The notes: generated by a model from the letters alone, not told the origin. Shown: positions 54,976 to 63,143, counted from the stretch's first letter. The stretch: DNA of 64,000 bases from Endozoicomonas sp965199185 (GCA_965199185.1 CBDAQW010000013.1:208936-272935), one strand, 5' to 3'. Program-made: numbers and translations.

Positions 54976-55063
54976 ATAACAGTAATCGCTACGAAAAATA
55001 ATAGGAATCGCTAAGTAAAATAACAGTAATCGCTACGAAAAATAACAGGAGTCGCCATCGAAC
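54976..55063. repeat. Four 22-bp iterons, putative replication origin
   Basis: Four head-to-tail 22-base units begin at 54976, 54998, 55020 and 55042. Units 1 and 3 are identical (ATAACAGTAATCGCTACGAA plus two A). Units 2 and 4 are variants (ATAATAGGAATCGCTAAGTA..., ATAACAGGAGTCGCCATCGA...). The shared core is ATAAnAGnAnTCGC. Related single cores lie near 55131 (AGTAATCGCTATTAG) and 55245 (AGGAGTCGCTAG). Plasmids with RepC-type initiators use direct repeats of 20-22 bases as oriV, and the initiator gene begins 1.2 kb away with its 3' end 230 bases from the repeats. An origin is a strong inference. Confidence 0.85.
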
Positions 55064-55242
55064 AATAAAAATATCATAAAATAGTAATCTTACTAAAATT
55101 AAACAAAATAGTAATATGTTAGCAATATAGTAGTAATCGCTATTAGAAAACCTAAAGGTAACTGGAATGAGTCGTTAAAGAAAAGTATGTCATCATTATG
55201 GTTTTTAGATAGGGATGATTTGGTAATAATAAAGTAATATAT

Positions 55243-55269
55243 AAGGAGTCGCTAGATGACTCCTTTTTT
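55243..55269 (+). terminator. Hairpin with T-run downstream of the initiator gene
   Basis: AAGGAGTC (55243-55250) pairs with GACTCCTT (55258-55265), followed by T residues on the plus strand. It overlaps an iteron-like core. It lies 22 bases beyond the end of the leftward initiator gene; on that strand the T-run is poor, so it more clearly stops rightward transcription. Confidence 0.6.
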
Positions 55270-55290
55270 CTCGTTAGCTATATTAGGTGC

Positions 55291-56268
55291 TTATCTTCTG
55301 GAGATATAGGCGAATTCAACTTTTTTATTTGCATTGCTTCTGCCATAAAACTCTTTTACCAATCTAATATCCCAGTCATTAAATAAATTAATTGCTTTTA
55401 GAGCTTTTCTTGTGCGAGACCTATACACATTTTTTATTCCAAGTTCAGACTCGTTTTCTTCTGATAAATCATCGAAACCGTCAAACACCTTAGAGCAGAT
55501 GGTATCGAGCCTAATTTTTTTTTCAGCTTTGCCATTTTGCTTTACTCTGTTTGATAAATATCCGTGTATAATAACTGACTCAGCATCTTTTAGTTGCTTA
55601 AATGTATCCATGTTTTCAAAGCTAAACTGATTAGATTTAGTTCCGAGTATTGCAGATGCACTCTTTGTATTTATTGATATTAATAATTCACCTGTATCTT
55701 TGTCAGTACTATATGTTAATAACCTCATCGATGATCTTACTCCATTATCATTAATAAAAAGAGTTACACCTGAGAGTCTATCTAAGTAATCACACAGCCT
55801 TTTATACGATCCACCTCCAGTACTAAGATTGCAGGTTTTGTTTAGAGCTGTTGCTGTGCATCTGACATAAATAAATGGCTCATGATTCTGTTTTTGCTCA
55901 ATCACAGTCACATCTTCTATTGTGGACACATCATGATTATCATCCAATGTAAATATCTGATTCCTTAGTGTGTTAGCAACACTGGATTTAGCTGTATTTT
56001 TAATAGTTCTACTGACTGTTGAATTAGTACAGAGACAAAGAATGCCTTGAAATATTCTTCTATCTTTTGCTGTTAGATGATCATAACTTTTAATTTTCAT
56101 TGTTATATTGTTGTGAGTATATTCTTTCTCATACACTCGCCCTTTCTTGTCACCTTGCCAAACTTTAAATATATTCATAATCTCTATCATTTCATCATTT
56201 TTGATTGCTTCTTTGATGTTTTTCGTTTGTTTGGGATTGATTTTGTCGTTATTATTATTCTTCTTCAT
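55291..56268 (-). CDS. RepC-type (IncQ-like) replication initiator
   Basis: RepC of IncQ plasmids binds the oriV iterons to open the origin. The 325-residue protein shows the same order of features as I recall for RSF1010 RepC: SYDHLTAKDRRIFQGILCL (compare ADDLRILQGL), GGGSYKRLCDYLDRLSGVTL (RLWKV), SSMRLLTYSTDKDTGELLIS (GFRLLSEYASDEADGRLY), a helix with AESVIIHGYLSNRV and KIRLDTICSKVF (ASIDTLCGYVW), then RSRTRKALKAINLFNDWDI. The first 55 residues are extra and basic. It is the last gene of a leftward operon, overlapping the RepA-like gene by 14 bases, with 22-base iterons just beyond. Sequence recall, not alignment, supports this. Confidence 0.82.
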   Translation of the reverse strand: MKKNNNNDKINPKQTKNIKEAIKNDEMIEIMNIFKVWQGDKKGRVYEKEYTHNNITMKIKSYDHLTAKDRRIFQGILCLCTNSTVSRTIKNTAKSSVANTLRNQIFTLDDNHDVSTIEDVTVIEQKQNHEPFIYVRCTATALNKTCNLSTGGGSYKRLCDYLDRLSGVTLFINDNGVRSSMRLLTYSTDKDTGELLISINTKSASAILGTKSNQFSFENMDTFKQLKDAESVIIHGYLSNRVKQNGKAEKKIRLDTICSKVFDGFDDLSEENESELGIKNVYRSRTRKALKAINLFNDWDIRLVKEFYGRSNANKKVEFAYISRR

Positions 56269-57205
56269 TCCTTACATTAAACCCTTTGTTTATAATTCTT
56301 TTTGTTTTATTCTCCTTTGGAGGTTTTGCATCACTCTTTTCAATGATTTCAAAGTGAAAGCCTTCCGTTCCATATTTCTTGTCAGAAACCCTTTTATACA
56401 AATAATTAGCTTTACTATTTGAGAAATTTTCTTTGACTAGTTTTAAACTGCAATAATTAGAAACATCTTCGAACTTTATATCAACACCATGTTCTTTTAA
56501 CTGATCTTCTGTTGCTGGTAGCATTACTGCCAACCATTTGGGGTCACAGCTTAATACAGATGATCCTCTGGATGAATGAAGGGCAGCAACACCATGTTTT
56601 TCTGCATCCTTGTTAGTGTGATGTATAAATAATATAGAGCTTTTAGTGTCTTTTATTATTGATCTCATTGCATCAAGAATTTCATTCATAGCTTCATCGG
56701 ACACTTCATTTTTATTATGAAAGCATCTGAGTGTGTCAATAATAATTAAATCAAAGCGTTCAGCATAATATCTAATGTACTGAATCCAGTATTCACTTGT
56801 TATATCTGGTGTCTCATTATATAAGTCATTAATTACAAACTTTTCAGATATATCATCAAGATCAGTTTCAGTTAATCTATTTAAAAAATAATAATCTTTA
56901 TGCCAGCTTGGACTCTCAGGGTCTTCGGCAGGGAAGTACGCAACCCTTATTCTTTCTTGATTACCTTTTAGTCCTGACACAGTAAAAGTGTAGCCAGCAG
57001 CTTCAAGAGCAGCCTGATAAATTAAAGTTGACTTACCTACAGATGCAGTACCGCTTAAATTTGCAATAACTCCTCTAGCTAGTCCCTGTAAAATCATTTC
57101 TGTGGGCTTAGGTTTCTTTCTAGCTCTTTCTTTTAAATTCCTTTGATTTTTTAGGATGTCAGTAATTTGAGGAAGAGCTGACTTATTATTTGAATTTTCC
57201 ATCAT
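56255..57205 (-). CDS. RepA-type (IncQ-like) hexameric replicative helicase
   Basis: IncQ RepA is a RecA-fold 5'-3' helicase that unwinds the plasmid origin. The 316 residues have Walker A SGTASVGKST at 51-60, YFPAEDPES, Walker B DLIIIDTLRCFH, the sensor SILFIHHTNKDAE and ALHSSRGSSVLSCDPKWLAVM. RSF1010 RepA has the matching YLPAEDPPT, LDTLRRFH, IVFLHHASKG and ASRGSSVLVDNIRW in the same order. About 30 N-terminal residues precede the core. It starts in an ATGA overlap with the preceding small gene and overlaps the initiator gene by 14 bases, so the two replication proteins are co-translated. Confidence 0.85.
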   Translation of the reverse strand: MMENSNNKSALPQITDILKNQRNLKERARKKPKPTEMILQGLARGVIANLSGTASVGKSTLIYQAALEAAGYTFTVSGLKGNQERIRVAYFPAEDPESPSWHKDYYFLNRLTETDLDDISEKFVINDLYNETPDITSEYWIQYIRYYAERFDLIIIDTLRCFHNKNEVSDEAMNEILDAMRSIIKDTKSSILFIHHTNKDAEKHGVAALHSSRGSSVLSCDPKWLAVMLPATEDQLKEHGVDIKFEDVSNYCSLKLVKENFSNSKANYLYKRVSDKKYGTEGFHFEIIEKSDAKPPKENKTKRIINKGFNVRNEEE

Positions 57206-57432
57206 CTCTTTTTAGTTAACCCCTTTTCTGTTTTAATTGACTTGTAATAAGTTCGAAACGTACTCAATTGGATGTTTAATTCTGTTTCCTTTATAAAGGC
57301 TTCATGCAACTGGGCGTAGCTATATTTTTCTTCACGCAATGAATATAATTCTTCAAAATGATCCCTTACAACATCAATAGGCTTGTAGAGATCTTTAGGC
57401 TTTTCATTTTTAAGAAAATCTTTAATAGCCAT
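57202..57432 (-). CDS. Small protein paralogous to its upstream neighbour (76 aa)
   Basis: A 76-residue basic, helical protein. The central part, HFEELYSLREEKYSYAQLHEAF then ELNIQLSTFRTYYKSIK, looks like the helix-turn-helix seen in several small plasmid proteins: a helix, GY/FxYxxLHxAI, then xSxxTFxxYY. The neighbouring 57432-57641 product has the same pattern (LSELIELQEEGFTYGELHKA, TFSKNTFIKYYTDFK). IncQ plasmids also carry a small regulator just before repA, but I see no sequence link to it. Stop and start overlap both adjacent genes (1 and 4 bases), so it belongs to the replication operon. Role as autoregulator or copy control is inferred. Confidence 0.7.
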   Translation of the reverse strand: MAIKDFLKNEKPKDLYKPIDVVRDHFEELYSLREEKYSYAQLHEAFIKETELNIQLSTFRTYYKSIKTEKGLTKKR

Positions 57433-57641
57433 TATTTGGTGTCCTTTTTAAAATCTGTGTAATATTTTATAAATGTATTTTTGGAAAAAGTAAGGCCGGA
57501 CTTTACTTCAATAGCTTTATGAAGCTCTCCATAAGTAAATCCTTCTTCTTGAAGCTCAATAAGCTCACTTAAGTTATCTTTTATTATTGAGTGAATAGAT
57601 GGTTGCTTATCTTTGTTTCCTAGTATCTCTCTTAATGACAT
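57432..57641 (-). CDS. Small HTH-like protein, first gene of replication operon
   Basis: The ATG at 57641 (MSLREILGNK...) is chosen because AAAGAGG lies about 6 bases upstream; an upstream ATG at 57704 would read through a palindrome and add 21 unlikely residues. The 69-residue product is a paralogue of the next protein, sharing L.EL..EG.TY.ELH.AI and S..TF..YY, roughly one third identity by eye. It leads a four-gene unit: small gene, small gene, RepA, RepC. A 13-base palindrome, ATGTA-CAA-TACAT at 57673-57685, lies just upstream and could be an operator for one of these proteins. Confidence 0.7.
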   Translation of the reverse strand: MSLREILGNKDKQPSIHSIIKDNLSELIELQEEGFTYGELHKAIEVKSGLTFSKNTFIKYYTDFKKDTK

Positions 57642-58013
57642 CATTAACCTCTTTAGTTTATAGTTGCTATATATGTACAATACATGTCGCATATATAACT
57701 CCAATCGTCATATTATAATCGAAACTAAAGGGATTATTTAAATTAATTTAAGTAAAAACTGGACATCAAAAATAAAGAAAGGTATACAAGACAGAAATAA
57801 TTAGAATGAACGAAGTAAAAAAGATTTAAATTATTTTTAAAATAAAAATATCACAGCATTTGCATGGAAATTATTTAAAATATCACAACAATTGCATAAC
57901 AATGAGTTTTAAAAAAGTGGCACAGGTGGTGACATCAACCGCCACCTTTTCGAAAATAATATGCGGAGGATTTTTCACCCTTATCAGGAAAAATAACTCA
58001 AATTTTCCGTATA
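57642..58013. other. Promoter region of the replication operon (372 bases)
   Basis: No gene is seen; the stretch is very AT-rich. It contains the palindrome at 57673-57685 and a pair of near-identical 21-base direct repeats, 57845-57865 and 57877-57897 (AAAATATCAC then G/A CA T/A TTGCAT), 32 bases apart, i.e. three helical turns. Such spacing suits cooperative binding by a regulator, but nothing proves use. Confidence 0.5.
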
Positions 58014-58298
58014 TCATCCCACTTTCTTTAAGTGCTTCAATGCCAATAACTCTAAATAACTCACGACAACATCCATGTTATTTCCCTGTATCAGGGTTGC
58101 AGGAATTTGCTGAAAAAAACTGTTTTCAGTATGCATCCAATTCCGCATATCTTCATCGTTATTGTTCGTGATCTGGATCAATGCTGAATGAATCCTGAAG
58201 AGATCGAACTGACGTTGTTCTGTGGAATTGTTGAGCGTAAGCTGTAAAGAAATCTGAGCTTGCTGGAAGGCGTTTTCGAAGTATTCCTGCTCAGTCAT
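58014..58298 (-). CDS. ParS/MbcA/Xre-type antitoxin-like protein (C-terminal domain)
   Basis: A 94-residue protein, ATG after AAGGAT. Its C-terminal half (FRIHSALIQITNNNDEDMRN, WMHTENSFFQQIPATLIQGN, MDVVVSYLELLAL) follows the pattern of the toxin-binding domain found in Xre/ParS/MbcA antitoxins that partner RES-domain toxins: a Trp/His-Thr segment, an F...P..L region and a final leucine helix. The N-terminal DNA-binding part of full antitoxins seems shortened. The gene has no RES-family toxin neighbour in the window. It resembles the protein at 58680-58988 in layout. It may be an orphan antitoxin or an anti-addiction decoy. Confidence 0.6.
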   Translation of the reverse strand: MTEQEYFENAFQQAQISLQLTLNNSTEQRQFDLFRIHSALIQITNNNDEDMRNWMHTENSFFQQIPATLIQGNNMDVVVSYLELLALKHLKKVG

Positions 58299-58438
58299 AT
58301 CTTTAATCCTTCAGTGTTCTGTATGTTTATTTTGAGGGCTTGTTTGAGCACAATCAAGGGTATTTCAAACATAGGGTTATTTATACTGCTAATTTTTGTA
58401 TTACTTATACAGTAATAATTAAACTGGAGATTCACCTA

Positions 58439-58606
58439 ATGGAAAAAGTTGATCCTGTAATAGTGGACTTTCTGGATTTTCTTGAAGAAGACATAAAGGA
58501 AAATCCTCAAAGATTAAAGCCTGTATCTCAAGAGCTTGTTGCAGAAGTAAAAAGCCTTGTTGATCGTATGGATATTGATCTGGATGAATCACTCCCAGAA
58601 GAGTGA
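58439..58606 (+). CDS. PrlF-like antitoxin C-terminal domain, stand-alone (55 aa)
   Basis: A GGAG site at 58425-58428 precedes the ATG at 58439. The 55 residues MEKVDPVIVDFLDFLEEDIK (to NPQRLKP..., ending DIDLDESLPEE) resemble the C-terminal part of PrlF/SohA-type antitoxins: a helix FLxFLxxDIxxxPQ, then a loop and a VxxMDxxxDxxI-like end. The N-terminal AbrB DNA-binding domain of PrlF is missing, and no YhaV toxin gene follows. Because it has its own ribosome site it may be made as a small protein. Alternatively it is debris from a lost toxin-antitoxin pair. The match is from memory and over a short length. Confidence 0.55.
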   Translation: MEKVDPVIVDFLDFLEEDIKENPQRLKPVSQELVAEVKSLVDRMDIDLDESLPEE

Positions 58607-58679
58607 AAACATTGATATTTACTGCCATATTTTTATATGTGTTGAGCACAATAAAACAGGAGGCTTTGCCTCCAATATA

Positions 58680-58988
58680 TTAACGTTGCAGGCAGGCGTT
58701 TAAAAAGTGGTGAATTTGTTGTATACCTTCAGAGCCTTCCAGCATTATGTCCAGTGGCTTACGTTCCTGTAAGTCGTAGTTTTTTAAGTGTATCCAGCCA
58801 TACAGTAGTTCTTCATTATGTGGGTACAGATATCTGAGAGCTTTGTGAATGCTCATTATGTCCTGCATTATTGCTAGTCTACCCTCAGATTCAGCAGGTA
58901 GCAGGACGGCCTGCTGCTCTTGAGTAAGCTGCCATTTCCTAAAAATCCGGGCTGTTATGTCTTCAACCGTCTCTAGTTCTTTTGTCAT
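58680..58988 (-). CDS. ParS/MbcA/Xre-type antitoxin-like protein
   Basis: A 102-residue protein, ATG after AAGGAG. An N-terminal helical region (FRKWQLTQEQQAVLLP) leads into IHKALRYLYPHNEELLYGWI, HLKNYDLQERKPLDIMLEGS and a final helix EGIQQIHHFLNACLQR. This order, I..AL..L......W...KN..L..RKPLD...EG..GI..I...L, is that of the MbcA/ParS/Xre toxin-binding domain (DUF2384). There is no adjacent RES toxin. It lies on the opposite strand to the PrlF-like stub and is the second such antitoxin-like gene in 1 kb. Confidence 0.7.
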   Translation of the reverse strand: MTKELETVEDITARIFRKWQLTQEQQAVLLPAESEGRLAIMQDIMSIHKALRYLYPHNEELLYGWIHLKNYDLQERKPLDIMLEGSEGIQQIHHFLNACLQR

Positions 58989-59360
58989 GTTTTGCTCCTT
59001 GCATGTGCTTCGATAATAGCACTTAAATTGGGTTTATGAACTGAGCTTTCTAGAGGAAAGTTATTATCTTAAATTAACTTGACGAATGGAACGTTAAACA
59101 GCTTTTAAATGGAACTCTGTTCTCGCACAAACGCATAACGAAAAATTGGTAACTACTCACCTCTTGCAGGCAAAAGTGTTCAATTTAAAAGTGGTTCCCT
59201 TGATTATACTGTCCTCTAGCCAGCTAGCTATGGCCTAAAAATCCAAGGAAAGCAAACTAAAGAGTAATAATGAGGTTTTAATTATCAATTGCCACAAGAC
59301 TTCTTTCTCCACGTTATTGTTACGAGCTGAGAATCAATTAGAAATATATCCAAACCGATC
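58989..59360. other. 372-base gap with no gene
   Basis: No frame or RNA gene is supported. It separates the antitoxin-like genes from the sugar cassette and is AT-rich. Only the promoter and palindrome at 59361-59422 can be named nearby. Confidence 0.45.
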
Positions 59361-59422
59361 TAGACATCATGTGTCGTATAGTGTGATAATCTGTTCGTTA
59401 ACACAATGAAGTGTTAGTGAAC
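59361..59422 (+). promoter_or_regulatory. Promoter with overlapping operator-like palindrome ahead of the amino-sugar cassette
   Basis: TAGACA at 59361-59366 and GATAAT at 59385-59390, 18 bases apart, fit a sigma-70 promoter with a start near 59397. An imperfect palindrome, GTTCGTTAACAC (59393-59404) and GTGTTAGTGAAC (59411-59422) around AATGAA, covers that start. A repressor bound there would block transcription. No regulator gene is adjacent. Confidence 0.55.
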
Positions 59423-59460
59423 AAATTATAAAAGATTGATTGAGTCTAAGGAAAGTAGTA

Positions 59461-60504
59461 GTGACAGAAACATTCAATGTTGGTGTAATTGGCCTTGGTG
59501 AGCAGGCTTGGGATAACATACTGCCAACTCTAGCAATGATGAAGGCTGTGAATATACAATGTGTCTCTGATATATGTCAAACAGCACTTAAAAATGCCTC
59601 ACGAAATTATGGAGCAGTTCCATATATTAATTATCGTGATATGTTAGACAAGGAAAAAATTGATTTCATAATCGTTGCAAGCCACCCTAATGTCCATCGT
59701 GATGTACTATTGGACACTCTTCCTATGGGGATACCTACTTTCGTAGAAAAGCCACCAACTTTACATACAGAAGAGTTGAATGAGCTAATTAGTCTAAATA
59801 AAAGATTTAAAACAAAAACTGCTGTTGGCCTTAACTTTATTTTTGCTGAACCAATGAAAACGCTGAATGAAATTTTGCAAGATCCTGATTTTGGAGAAAT
59901 TCAGTTCTTAGAAGTTTCACACTTCGGTAATAAGCCAGATGAACCAATGTGGGGGCTAAATGATTTGTCATGGTCTTTTTTACTATCTCAAGCAATACAT
60001 CCACTTGGCGTAATTTTTGGGTTTGGCCACAAATCAGAAAAAGAGCCGTATGTTAGTGCGTACTCTACTGCTATGGGTGTAGGCTATAAAGCTAGTTTAG
60101 AAATGATTAATAGTTACTCTGGGAAGAGCTTTACTGCTGAATTGCTTTCAATCTCTACATCTCCATTTTTTCAATGGAGCTTAAGAATGATTAGTACAAA
60201 GGGAGTTATTATTGATATTAATTCGCTGTGGGAGATGGAAGTTTACTCAAATAAAAATGAATCTTCATTAATAAAAAATAAAAAATGGTGGAGAGAAACA
60301 TGGAAGCCTAGCCCTATCTCAGGAGGCTTTAAAAGAAATGGCTACTACTATCAGTTTGAAGATTTTATTTCTAATATAAAAGGCAATACAGATAGTATTT
60401 TTTCTATTGAGAGATGCAAAGGTATTTATGATGTTATGGAAGCCATGCAGACAGAAATAGAAAAAAACAACCAAGTAGAAAGAACAATCAAATTAGCAGT
60501 TTGA
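59461..60504 (+). CDS. Gfo/Idh/MocA-family NAD(P)-dependent sugar dehydrogenase
   Basis: The GTG at 59461 follows AAGGAAA by 6 bases and gives a 347-residue protein; TTG at 59440 is a weaker choice. It has the cofactor motif GVIGLGEQAW at 8-17, IVASHPNVHRDV, the catalytic-site EKPP with Lys97, and SQAIHPLGVI with His180, the expected acid-base position; the usual Asp four residues after the His is replaced. The C-terminal part is the family's mixed beta sheet. The family oxidises or reduces sugars and inositols. NtdC of Bacillus subtilis, which makes 3-oxo-glucose-6-phosphate, belongs to it. Together with the next gene it may make a 3-oxo sugar phosphate. Substrate is unproven. Confidence 0.8.
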   Translation: MTETFNVGVIGLGEQAWDNILPTLAMMKAVNIQCVSDICQTALKNASRNYGAVPYINYRDMLDKEKIDFIIVASHPNVHRDVLLDTLPMGIPTFVEKPPTLHTEELNELISLNKRFKTKTAVGLNFIFAEPMKTLNEILQDPDFGEIQFLEVSHFGNKPDEPMWGLNDLSWSFLLSQAIHPLGVIFGFGHKSEKEPYVSAYSTAMGVGYKASLEMINSYSGKSFTAELLSISTSPFFQWSLRMISTKGVIIDINSLWEMEVYSNKNESSLIKNKKWWRETWKPSPISGGFKRNGYYYQFEDFISNIKGNTDSIFSIERCKGIYDVMEAMQTEIEKNNQVERTIKLAV

Positions 60505-60697
60505 TAAATAAAATCAATTATATCCTATAGTGTAAGATCAGAAATATAAAAAATAATTTCAAGTATGATTGAGCATTTTTTACCCTTCACTAAGGCGCTT
60601 ACACTGATATTTTAAAAGTTCACTTCAAATCGGTGTGCTGAATATAATTTTATGATCCTTAGGGTTATTTTTAATCTCTGGGGATGAGATCAAGACG
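60505..60697. other. 193-base gap inside the cassette
   Basis: No gene is seen. A short GC-richer patch near 60655-60690 precedes the aminotransferase gene, whose ATG at 60698 has only a weak site (GAG about 13 bases upstream). Its translation may be coupled to a leader or use a second promoter here. Confidence 0.4.
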
Positions 60698-62599
60698 ATG
60701 AAAAAACTAGAAAATAGATTTATTAATATAGACCAAAATGATATTGACTCTGTAGTTTATTCTATAGGCTGCAATGAGCTATCTGGAATGGCTACTGTTG
60801 TTAAAACCTATGAACATGCTTTAGAAAATCACTTTCATGTGAATCACGCTTTAGCAGTATCTAGTGGTACTTCTGCTCTTCATTTATTATTGTATATGTA
60901 CGACGTTAAGTCTGGCGATGAAATCATTTTACCATCCTCCGCACCAATTATGTCTGTACTACCAATATTAGCTGTAAATGCAACACCAGTTTTTTGTGAC
61001 AACAATAAAGATGATTTTTCATTTGATATACGAGACTTAAAAAATAAAATAACCACTAAAACAAAAGCAGTAATAACTGTACCAATGTGGGGTTATCCCA
61101 CCTCTGAAGAGGAGTTGTACTCATACTTAAAAAGCGAAGGAATACCTTTGATAAACGACGCGTCTCACGCTCATGGCTCAAGAGTTAATGATAAGTATAT
61201 TGGTACTGTCTGTGATGTATCATTTTTTAGTACACAGGAAAGAAAATTAGTCTCTACTGGAGAAGGTGGCTTTATACTAACCGATGAAGAACACATTGCT
61301 AATAGAATAAAGGAAATTCGTGATTTTGGTAAACCATTTCGGGAAGGTGAAGAGTGGTTATCACGTAAAAATCAATACGGTTATTTATTCGGTCTCAACT
61401 TTCGCTTACCAGCAATGTCAGCCGCATTAGGTATTACACAATTAAATAAACTTGATGATAAAATTAAAGTTAGAGTTAAAAATGGTGACTTAATACGTTC
61501 AGCACTTTCCTCTATATCATGGCTTACAGAGGTCGAATATGATAAATCTAATAAGCACAATCATTATTCTTTAGTTTTCAAATGTAGTCATGAGACACTT
61601 ACGGCCAAAGAAATTGGTAAAGTTCTATCAGATAATAACATTATTTCAGATACCTACAGATTTGATATTAAGCCGTTGTACGAGCTTCCGATATTAGAAA
61701 TCTATAAATCAAACTGTCCAAACTCAGAGAGAATACTTAAAGAAATTATTACCTTGCCTGTACATGAAGGAATGAGTACTGAAGATATTGATAGAGTAAT
61801 TAATACTCTAAGAAATATCGATAGCTCTACACCTAATGACACACAAAAACGAGTATACGTATTTGACTTGGACGACACGGCTGTACTTAGTAATGAAAAA
61901 TCTAGTCCAACAGACGAGCTTGTTGATATATTAAATAAAAATAATGACACGGCACATTTTTCTGTAGCTACAGGAAGATCTTGGCACCATGCAAAAGATA
62001 TAATCCGTAAGTTAAATATTACAAATCCTTGTATCATTAGTGGTGGGACACAAATAATTGATCCAGTAAATGAGACCCTTCTTTGGGAGAGAAAAATTGA
62101 GCATGAAGATGCTAGGCTCATTTTTGAGTTGGCAAAGCAATATAATAAGAAAATTTCTTATGTTGATGGCTTGAATACACAAAATATTAAAGAAGTTGAT
62201 GAGTATCAGACTCATATTCAAGCAAACACTGTCTATTTGCTCAACATAAATCAGGATGAAGCTGATGAAGTTTTGAATAAACTTTCTTCTTCAAGCAATT
62301 TACACGCTGCTATCACAAAATCTTGGATTAATACTGAGGTGATAGACCTGCACATCACTCATAAGAATGCTACTAAGGGGGCTGCATTGGAGCAGCTTGC
62401 TAAAAGACAAAATTATAATTTAGATGATCTAATAGCTATTGGTGATGGTCTTAATGATATTGATTTTTTAAAAAAAGCAGGTTTTAAAGTTGCAATGGGA
62501 AATGCAGAAGAAGAGCTTAAAATGCTTGCAGATAAAGTTATAGGCTTAGTTACTGAGAATGGGTTAGCAAAGTTTTTTGAGGAAGAGTTCAATGTTTGA
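60698..62599 (+). CDS. Fusion of DegT/DnrJ-type PLP aminotransferase and Cof-type HAD phosphatase
   Basis: One 633-residue frame without a break. Residues 1 to about 375 are a sugar aminotransferase of the DegT/DnrJ/EryC1/StrS family: NHALAVSSGTSALHLLL, INDASHAHG (Asp154), and FFSTQERKLVSTGEGG with Lys183 at the PLP-linked position. From about 385 it is a Cof-type HAD phosphatase: FDLDDT (Asp390, Asp392), SVATGRS, NATKGAALEQL (Lys) and GDGLNDIDFL. Both parts keep their catalytic residues, so both should be active. NtdA (aminotransferase) and NtdB (Cof-type phosphatase) of kanosamine synthesis belong to these families and are separate proteins in Bacillus; here they are joined. Whether that is the pathway is not proven. 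The next gene overlaps by 8 bases. Confidence 0.85.
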   Translation: MKKLENRFINIDQNDIDSVVYSIGCNELSGMATVVKTYEHALENHFHVNHALAVSSGTSALHLLLYMYDVKSGDEIILPSSAPIMSVLPILAVNATPVFCDNNKDDFSFDIRDLKNKITTKTKAVITVPMWGYPTSEEELYSYLKSEGIPLINDASHAHGSRVNDKYIGTVCDVSFFSTQERKLVSTGEGGFILTDEEHIANRIKEIRDFGKPFREGEEWLSRKNQYGYLFGLNFRLPAMSAALGITQLNKLDDKIKVRVKNGDLIRSALSSISWLTEVEYDKSNKHNHYSLVFKCSHETLTAKEIGKVLSDNNIISDTYRFDIKPLYELPILEIYKSNCPNSERILKEIITLPVHEGMSTEDIDRVINTLRNIDSSTPNDTQKRVYVFDLDDTAVLSNEKSSPTDELVDILNKNNDTAHFSVATGRSWHHAKDIIRKLNITNPCIISGGTQIIDPVNETLLWERKIEHEDARLIFELAKQYNKKISYVDGLNTQNIKEVDEYQTHIQANTVYLLNINQDEADEVLNKLSSSSNLHAAITKSWINTEVIDLHITHKNATKGAALEQLAKRQNYNLDDLIAIGDGLNDIDFLKKAGFKVAMGNAEEELKMLADKVIGLVTENGLAKFFEEEFNV

Positions 62600-63143
62600 T
62601 TATGATGAACAAAAATCTACTTTTATAGATATGCTTGAAAATTATCAGGCAAAAAATGAAAGCAAACAAAAGATCAAAAATAAATTTATTGATTTTGTAA
62701 AAAGCAACAATGACTGTTTTTCTAGAGATAATAGTCATGGGCATGTTACAGCTTCTGCTTGGCTAATAAATAACCAAAAAGAAGTATTACTAACACATCA
62801 TAAAAAGTTAAATAAATGGTTGCAGCTTGGAGGCCACTGTGACGGTGATCCAGATGTTATAGGCGTGGCAATCAAAGAAGCAATCGAAGAGTCTGGTATT
62901 ACAGATGTTGTATTGAAAGAAGGTTCTATATTTGATATTGATATTCATGAAATACCTGAAAATAAAAAAGACATTGCCCATTTACATTATGACGTAAGAT
63001 TTTTGCTCTACACAACTACTAAAGATTATACTGTTAGTAATGAGTCAAATAATCTTAAGTGGTTCACAAAAAAGCAATTATTAACTGGAGAATTAGATTT
63101 AGAAAGCTCTGTGATGGATATGGTAGAAATTTGGACTAATTAG
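62592..63143 (+). CDS. Nudix hydrolase
   Basis: Starts at ATG 62592, overlapping the fusion gene's stop by 8 bases (coupled translation); an upstream frame start at 62577 has no site. The 183-residue protein has a Nudix box GHCDGDPDVIGVAIKEAIEE (then SGI): the metal-binding Glu residues of the REUxEE core are kept (K-E-A-I-E-E), while the box residue normally Glu at position 7 is Pro. WLQLGGHCDGDPD matches a subfamily in which the box is preceded by GGHxDGD. Nudix enzymes cleave nucleoside diphosphates linked to another group, such as NDP-sugars or modified nucleotides. Close coupling suggests it acts on the product or a by-product of the fusion enzyme. Substrate unknown. Confidence 0.78.
   Translation: MFDYDEQKSTFIDMLENYQAKNESKQKIKNKFIDFVKSNNDCFSRDNSHGHVTASAWLINNQKEVLLTHHKKLNKWLQLGGHCDGDPDVIGVAIKEAIEESGITDVVLKEGSIFDIDIHEIPENKKDIAHLHYDVRFLLYTTTKDYTVSNESNNLKWFTKKQLLTGELDLESSVMDMVEIWTN

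Noticed and set aside
54976..55063. Iteron cluster as a CRISPR array
   Set aside because: Units abut at 22-base period without spacers and have no cas genes nearby. They fit origin iterons.
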